Below, one piece after another: positions 4,896-8,391 of a stretch of DNA of 8,391 nt. The stretch spans positions 1 through 8,391 of the forward strand of contig QIFI01000002.1 of assembly GCA_003229735.1 (NCBI GenBank), read 5' to 3'. The notes below the pieces were generated by a model, which was not told where the DNA came from, ran no database searches, and worked only from the letters and a program-made list of their open reading frames with translations. Every line of letters starts with the position of its first letter. The first letter of the stretch is position 1. The stretch is from Candidatus Anderseniibacteriota bacterium (GTDB lineage: Bacteria; Patescibacteriota; Andersenbacteria; UBA10190). Made by a program: the position numbers and the translations under genes.

Positions 4896-7139
4896 CTAAA
4901 AGAGATTCTGATATCTGGTGGTCAGGGCGGTGCCAATTAGATCCAGGGTTCTGCTATTAAAGATGAATTCAACTTGCTTGCCTGGGTATCTTAGCGGTAC
5001 CGAGTCGCAACAGTAATTTGTTTCAGTTAATGAAAATCTATCCGGGCTGACTGTGAGAATAAGAGGGGTTGCGTGGCCATTCTCAATCGTGAGCTCCGGG
5101 TAATTCTTAAAGAAGTAATCATAGATGCTTACCCATTCGCCATCACGCCAGATTGAGTAGAGAGGGTAAGTTTCGTGACCACCATCATGGAAAGCAAATA
5201 TTAAGTTATCATTCACCCAATAGATTTTCTGGGTACGGGTAAAGAGGCAACCACCACCTTCAAATGGTTTGAGGTCTGGATGAGGGACCTGGCCTTCCGG
5301 ATCAGAATAGAAATAGGTAGTGTGGGCATTATAATTGCTTTCTGGCTCGCGTTTAACTTCGCCAAACGTCGTCTGCGCCCATATAGTTGGACTAATTTGC
5401 TTAATAGGTGAAATCTTGCTAATTTTAGATTCGTCTCCATCATTTTCCGCGCATTGTTCTCGATCAAGCTGAACGTCGAAAGTTGTTACTAAACTCGGAT
5501 CTTCAATGACGGATTTTAGGGTCGGCTTAAATTCATTTTCAGCTTTCAGTATCTTTTCTTTAGTTTTACTAAAATCATATTTGGGATTATCGACAGCGAC
5601 TAATCTTTCGTCAGAAAATATCTTGATCTGATATTCATTTTGTTCGCAGATATTTTGATCATTCAAAACAACCTCAAATTGATATAAGGGTCTGGGCTGG
5701 TATTCTTCGCCATCCTCATAAACGATTTTATCTCTGGCGATTATCTCTACAGGAATATCACCTTGCTCGCATTTTCCGTAAACTGATATTCTGTTGGCAT
5801 CGGCTGGCAGTTCATCAGAAATCACTAGGCCATATGGCTTGTTGGAGACCGAACTTTCTATAGATATTAGGCTTGGCGCTTGATAGTATCTGCTACTTAT
5901 TGGGATTCTTTCCGGCTCAGTTTTTAGGCCATATTGATAAGTGGGCGTAATAACTTTTCTAACAACACCACTTTGGGCAACACTTTGGGAGTTGTATATT
6001 TTCTCAACGACGCCAATTACGTCATCTACGGTGATTTTACCAGGGCCCGCTGAATTATCTACAAAGCAACGAGAGTCGTCTGCCTGTTGTCGATTATCGC
6101 TGATAACAAATATTTCATTCGAATCCAGCTGGTATTCCCAGCGGTTTAGCCGACGCTCATCAGGAGGACAGGGAAATGTGGGTCCGAGATTATCTACTGG
6201 AATCCAGCCTGTACTAAAGTTGAAAGTATAGTCCTCATAAAGCACATTTTCTTCCCCAGATGAGTCGACTATCCTTATATACTCATTTTCAATTATTACT
6301 TTCTCCCCGGGCAGACCAATTAAGCGGCTTAACCTATTTTGGGTATCAATCGGAGAATTAAAGACAAGCAGCTGACCACGTTTGAGAGAATCACGGTCAA
6401 AGTTTCGATTAATTATCGCACCGTCGCCGGCTTTAATGGTAGGCGTCATACCTTCGCCAGACATAATGAACCTGTCCCGATTGAGGTAAAGACTGCTGGC
6501 GATAAAAGATGTCAGGGTCGGAATTATCCAGGACAAGACAATACCAATTAATATCGCGGTAATAACTTGTCTCACTGATAGTTTTCGATATTCCTGATTA
6601 CTTTTGAATTTGTTGGTAATTCTTAACTGCAAAAAACCTATGAGTAAGCTGCTCAAGGGAACTAATAATATTATCGTGATTAAATAGTAGAAAGCGGGAT
6701 CAAGCCAGGTTGAATCATTTAAGTCTATTTCTTTCGTTTCAATCAAGCCCGATGAGTAGAGAGTGAAATAGAGCAATTTATACAAAAAGTAATATTCAAA
6801 AGCTATGATTGTGGAAATGATCAGGCTGTGGATTAGGCCCAAGCCATCGACCACTACTTTATTTATTACACGAGACTCCTTGGCAGTATTTGCTTTAAGC
6901 CATAAGCCCATCATAAAGGGGATGTTGATTAATGGCAGATGAGTTGCTATCAAGCTTAGCTCGGGGATAGTCTTTTTATTAGTACATTGCTTGAGGGTTA
7001 ATAGCTGGCGATATAAAAGCACCGTTCCATAAATTCCTCCGGTTATAATCATCAAGAAAGTGTGAAGTAAAAGCTGAAGAATAAATCTGATGATTTTTTT
7101 ACTTTTGGTTACCACCCTATTTGTTTTTAAGTTTTGCAT
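4896..7139 (-). CDS. Membrane-anchored signal peptidase I homologue, catalytic residues lost
   Basis: The 747-residue product has about five hydrophobic segments (17-42, 60-80, 98-127, 149-172, 190-216), then a signal peptidase I-type domain. Known S26 motifs are in order: GEGMTPT (228-234) where active enzymes have GxSMxPT; LSRLIGLPGEKV (270-281) where active enzymes have K before R in KRxIGLPGD; and ISDNRQQADDSR (346-357), matching GDNRxxSxDSR. So the nucleophile Ser is Gly230 (codon ggt) and the general-base Lys is Ser271 (codon agc). By family knowledge this should not cleave signal peptides. It could bind preproteins or serve as a scaffold. Residues ~400-747 are an exported region I do not recognise, with scattered Cys (457, 498, 563, 631, 710, 711) that may form disulfides. 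The N-terminal part (GGIYGTVLLYRQLLTL) recalls DUF4234-like membrane domains. The ATG at 7139 has no Shine-Dalgarno. Active enzymes are usually a few hundred residues, so this one is greatly enlarged. Confidence 0.85.
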   Translation of the reverse strand: MQNLKTNRVVTKSKKIIRFILQLLLHTFLMIITGGIYGTVLLYRQLLTLKQCTNKKTIPELSLIATHLPLINIPFMMGLWLKANTAKESRVINKVVVDGLGLIHSLIISTIIAFEYYFLYKLLYFTLYSSGLIETKEIDLNDSTWLDPAFYYLITIILLVPLSSLLIGFLQLRITNKFKSNQEYRKLSVRQVITAILIGIVLSWIIPTLTSFIASSLYLNRDRFIMSGEGMTPTIKAGDGAIINRNFDRDSLKRGQLLVFNSPIDTQNRLSRLIGLPGEKVIIENEYIRIVDSSGEENVLYEDYTFNFSTGWIPVDNLGPTFPCPPDERRLNRWEYQLDSNEIFVISDNRQQADDSRCFVDNSAGPGKITVDDVIGVVEKIYNSQSVAQSGVVRKVITPTYQYGLKTEPERIPISSRYYQAPSLISIESSVSNKPYGLVISDELPADANRISVYGKCEQGDIPVEIIARDKIVYEDGEEYQPRPLYQFEVVLNDQNICEQNEYQIKIFSDERLVAVDNPKYDFSKTKEKILKAENEFKPTLKSVIEDPSLVTTFDVQLDREQCAENDGDESKISKISPIKQISPTIWAQTTFGEVKREPESNYNAHTTYFYSDPEGQVPHPDLKPFEGGGCLFTRTQKIYWVNDNLIFAFHDGGHETYPLYSIWRDGEWVSIYDYFFKNYPELTIENGHATPLILTVSPDRFSLTETNYCCDSVPLRYPGKQVEFIFNSRTLDLIGTALTTRYQNLF

Positions 7140-7197
7140 AATGATTGATTGAGTTAAATACGCACATGCGGATTAACATGGCGACACATGGTCTTAG

Positions 7198-7226
7198 AGT
7201 ATAATAAATTGCTTATTCCGAAAAGA
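7198..7226 (-). promoter_or_regulatory. Candidate promoter for the 4896-7139 gene
   Basis: On the minus strand TATACT (7203-7198), overlapping a TATTAT, is a good -10 box. The -35 side is poor (TCTTTT at 17-base spacing). Initiation near 7190 would give a leader of about 50 bases before the ATG at 7139. An ATG at 7189 begins an 11-codon frame ending 14 bases before the main start. The rest of 7140-7313 shows nothing else recognisable. Confidence 0.4.
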
Positions 7227-7313
7227 ATTGCATCAAGGGAGGAGGGGGGTCTAAGCTCACCCAGTCGCCTATTCGCCTTATAAATAGAGATCTTGGCGAT
7301 GGAAAGTGAAAAT

Positions 7314-7405
7314 TGGCGGAGAGGGAGGGATTCGAACCCTCGGACCCCGTGAAGGGTCAATGCCTTAGCAAGGCATCGCACTAGGCCAGACTATGCGACC
7401 TCTCC
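7314..7405 (-). tRNA. tRNA-Ser(GCT), CCA encoded
   Basis: On the minus strand acceptor GGAGAGG pairs with CCTCTCC, the anticodon stem ATGCC/GGCAT encloses loop TTGCTAA (anticodon GCT, reading AGC and AGU), the long variable arm is GACCC-TTCAC-GGGTC-like, and the T-arm is GAGGG-TTCGAAT-CCCTC. Discriminator G is followed by an encoded CCA (7316-7314), unlike tRNA-Ser(GGA) and tRNA-Arg in this window. Its 3' 19 bases recur at 74-92. Upstream, TTGACT about 35 bases before the 5' end could be a -35 box. Confidence 0.96.
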
Positions 7406-7523
7406 CCGTACACTGTTTCTACATCACGATTGGTATCTATTCAAGTCAAGTGTTTTGGATTTTTTGAGCCTATAATATTGAAGTGGTGTTGCATATATTT
7501 CTTATTATGTTCTGGCGAATGTG

Positions 7524-7577
7524 TTGATAACTTATGTTCTGTTTGTGTTATACTATATTGAGTTATTAACAGGAGGG
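7524..7577 (+). promoter_or_regulatory. Promoter and Shine-Dalgarno of the HTH/LAGLIDADG-like gene
   Basis: TTGATA (7524-7529) and TATACT (7549-7554) are 19 bases apart, slightly long, but TGT directly before TATACT makes an extended -10. An AGGAGGG Shine-Dalgarno (7571-7577) ends only 2 bases before the ATG at 7580. This is the only protein gene here with a canonical ribosome binding site. Elsewhere in 7406-7523 the sequence is AT-rich with no other clear element. Confidence 0.6.
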
Positions 7578-7579
7578 TT

Positions 7580-8275
7580 ATGCCACGTGATTTAATTAAA
7601 TTCCAGCGGGCTTTATTTCTTCGGAAGAAGAAAGGATATAGTTATAATGAGATTAGAGAAGAAGTGCCGGTAGCTAAGAGCACGTTGAGTCTGTGGTTGC
7701 GTGATGTGGAATTGTCGGAGGAACAGAGGGATCGACTGAAAAATAAGTATTTGGTTCAAATACGAAAAAAATGGGGAGTGAATGGATTAGGAGAATGGAA
7801 TAGGGCCAGACGTCAAAAGGAAATATCCGCGATACGTATAAAAGCCAAGAATGAAATTGGAGAATTATCAGATCGAGAATTGTTTATTTCTGGAATAATG
7901 CTTTACTGGGCTGAAGGAAGCAAAGATGGCAAAGGTGTTAGAGTATCTAATTCCGATCCGGCTTTTATACTGTTCATGATGCAATGGCTTAGGGAATGCT
8001 GTGAAATTCCAGAAGATCACTTTTGCGCATCTGTTCATTATCATCAAGGACAGGACGAGTTTGCTATCAAGAAATATTGGTCGAAGCTTACGAATATCCC
8101 GGTCAGTCATTTTTATAAAAGTTTTTGCAAACCTCCGGGTACGGGGCATAGAAAGCATTTCCTTCAATATGGCACTATGCAAATTAGACTATGTAAGTCT
8201 GCAGATCTATATCATAGAATTGCAGGTTGGCGTGATGGCTTGATCAGAGGCGTAATTTCTGGTACAAAAGCGTAA
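7580..8275 (+). CDS. HTH plus LAGLIDADG-like protein, tRNA-linked
   Basis: The 231-residue product opens with a helix-turn-helix (about 9-45: GYSYNEIREEVPVAKSTLSL with W39 and LSEEQ after), of the kind seen in resolvase- and transposase-type DNA binders. A basic linker follows (60-95). The second domain starts with GIMLYWAEG (105-113), resembling a LAGLIDADG helix with acid E112 in the metal-binding position, then SNSDP (123-127), KYW (165-167), and YGTMQIRL (197-204). The same landmarks occur in the protein at 242-694. A single motif per chain suggests a homodimer, as in single-motif LAGLIDADG enzymes. Likely activities are site-specific DNA cleavage or, as in the WhiA lineage, transcriptional control with a LAGLIDADG fold and HTH. 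The stop is 7 bases before tRNA-Lys on the same strand, suggesting a shared transcript. Confidence 0.82.
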   Translation: MPRDLIKFQRALFLRKKKGYSYNEIREEVPVAKSTLSLWLRDVELSEEQRDRLKNKYLVQIRKKWGVNGLGEWNRARRQKEISAIRIKAKNEIGELSDRELFISGIMLYWAEGSKDGKGVRVSNSDPAFILFMMQWLRECCEIPEDHFCASVHYHQGQDEFAIKKYWSKLTNIPVSHFYKSFCKPPGTGHRKHFLQYGTMQIRLCKSADLYHRIAGWRDGLIRGVISGTKA

Positions 8276-8282
8276 TAGCAAG

Positions 8283-8358
8283 GCGCCCGTAGCTCAGTTG
8301 GTAGAGCAGTCGGCTCTTAACCGAATTGTCGGGGGTTCGAATCCCTCCGGGCGCACCA
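8283..8358 (+). tRNA. tRNA-Lys(CTT), CCA encoded
   Basis: Acceptor GCGCCCG pairs with CGGGCGC; D-arm GCTC/GAGC; anticodon loop CTCTTAA gives CTT, reading AAG; T-loop TTCGAAT. The tRNA ends in discriminator A and an encoded CCA (8356-8358). The anticodon stem has a G27-A43 mismatch at its outer end, otherwise the fold is standard. It follows the HTH/LAGLIDADG-like gene by 7 bases with no room for its own promoter, so it is probably processed from the same RNA. Bases 8359-8391 hold nothing recognisable. Confidence 0.96.
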
Positions 8359-8391
8359 TTCGACTTCACTCATAGTAAACATAATTATTGG

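Noticed and set aside
74..7334. A confirmed integrative element
   Set aside because: Only the repeat geometry supports it; no integrase, excisionase or transfer gene is present, so it is listed as a hypothesis and not as a mobile element.
7154..7381. Open minus-strand frame of 75 codons
   Set aside because: Most of it is translated tRNA-Ser(GCT) (GFESLPLRQ) and it has no promoter or ribosome site at its start.

Overview
The window looks like a compact bacterial chromosome segment, most plausibly from a Candidate Phyla Radiation (Patescibacteria-like) lineage. This is inference. It rests on four intact tRNA genes spread among mostly uncharacterised genes, start codons placed directly behind -10 boxes with almost no Shine-Dalgarno sequences, a small two-helix membrane protein of a type I associate with CPR genomes, and pseudopilin-like sequence built into a large exported protein. 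UGA appears to be used as a stop. No rRNA, CRISPR array, transposase or integrase is visible.

Layout from left to right. Bases 1-1563 hold, on the minus strand, tRNA-Ser(GGA), a small LAGLIDADG-like gene, a frameshifted gene for a basic protein with an Asp-rich tail, and tRNA-Arg(GCG). Downstream of each of these two tRNAs lies a GC-rich hairpin joined to what looks like a tRNA T-arm plus acceptor end. Bases 1564-1816 carry an inverted pair of hairpin repeats (REPIN-like) and a strong extended -10 promoter. Bases 1817-2548 (+) encode a two-helix membrane protein. Two large minus-strand genes follow. One (2659-4701) is a single-span exported protein that combines pseudopilin-like and lipoprotein-like modules. 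The other (4896-7139) is a multi-span membrane protein containing a signal peptidase I domain in which both catalytic residues are replaced. tRNA-Ser(GCT) lies at 7314-7405 (-). The right end has an HTH plus LAGLIDADG-like gene (7580-8275, +) followed after 7 bases by tRNA-Lys(CTT).

Two things stand out. First, the LAGLIDADG-like proteins at the two ends are clearly paralogous, and each stops exactly 7 bases before a same-strand tRNA, so gene and tRNA are probably co-transcribed. This suggests a tRNA-associated endonuclease or regulator family. Second, the signal peptidase homologue keeps the fold motifs but has Gly in place of the nucleophile Ser and Ser in place of the general-base Lys, and it carries a large uncharacterised exported C-terminal region. 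All protein assignments come from reading motifs by eye; no database search was possible.
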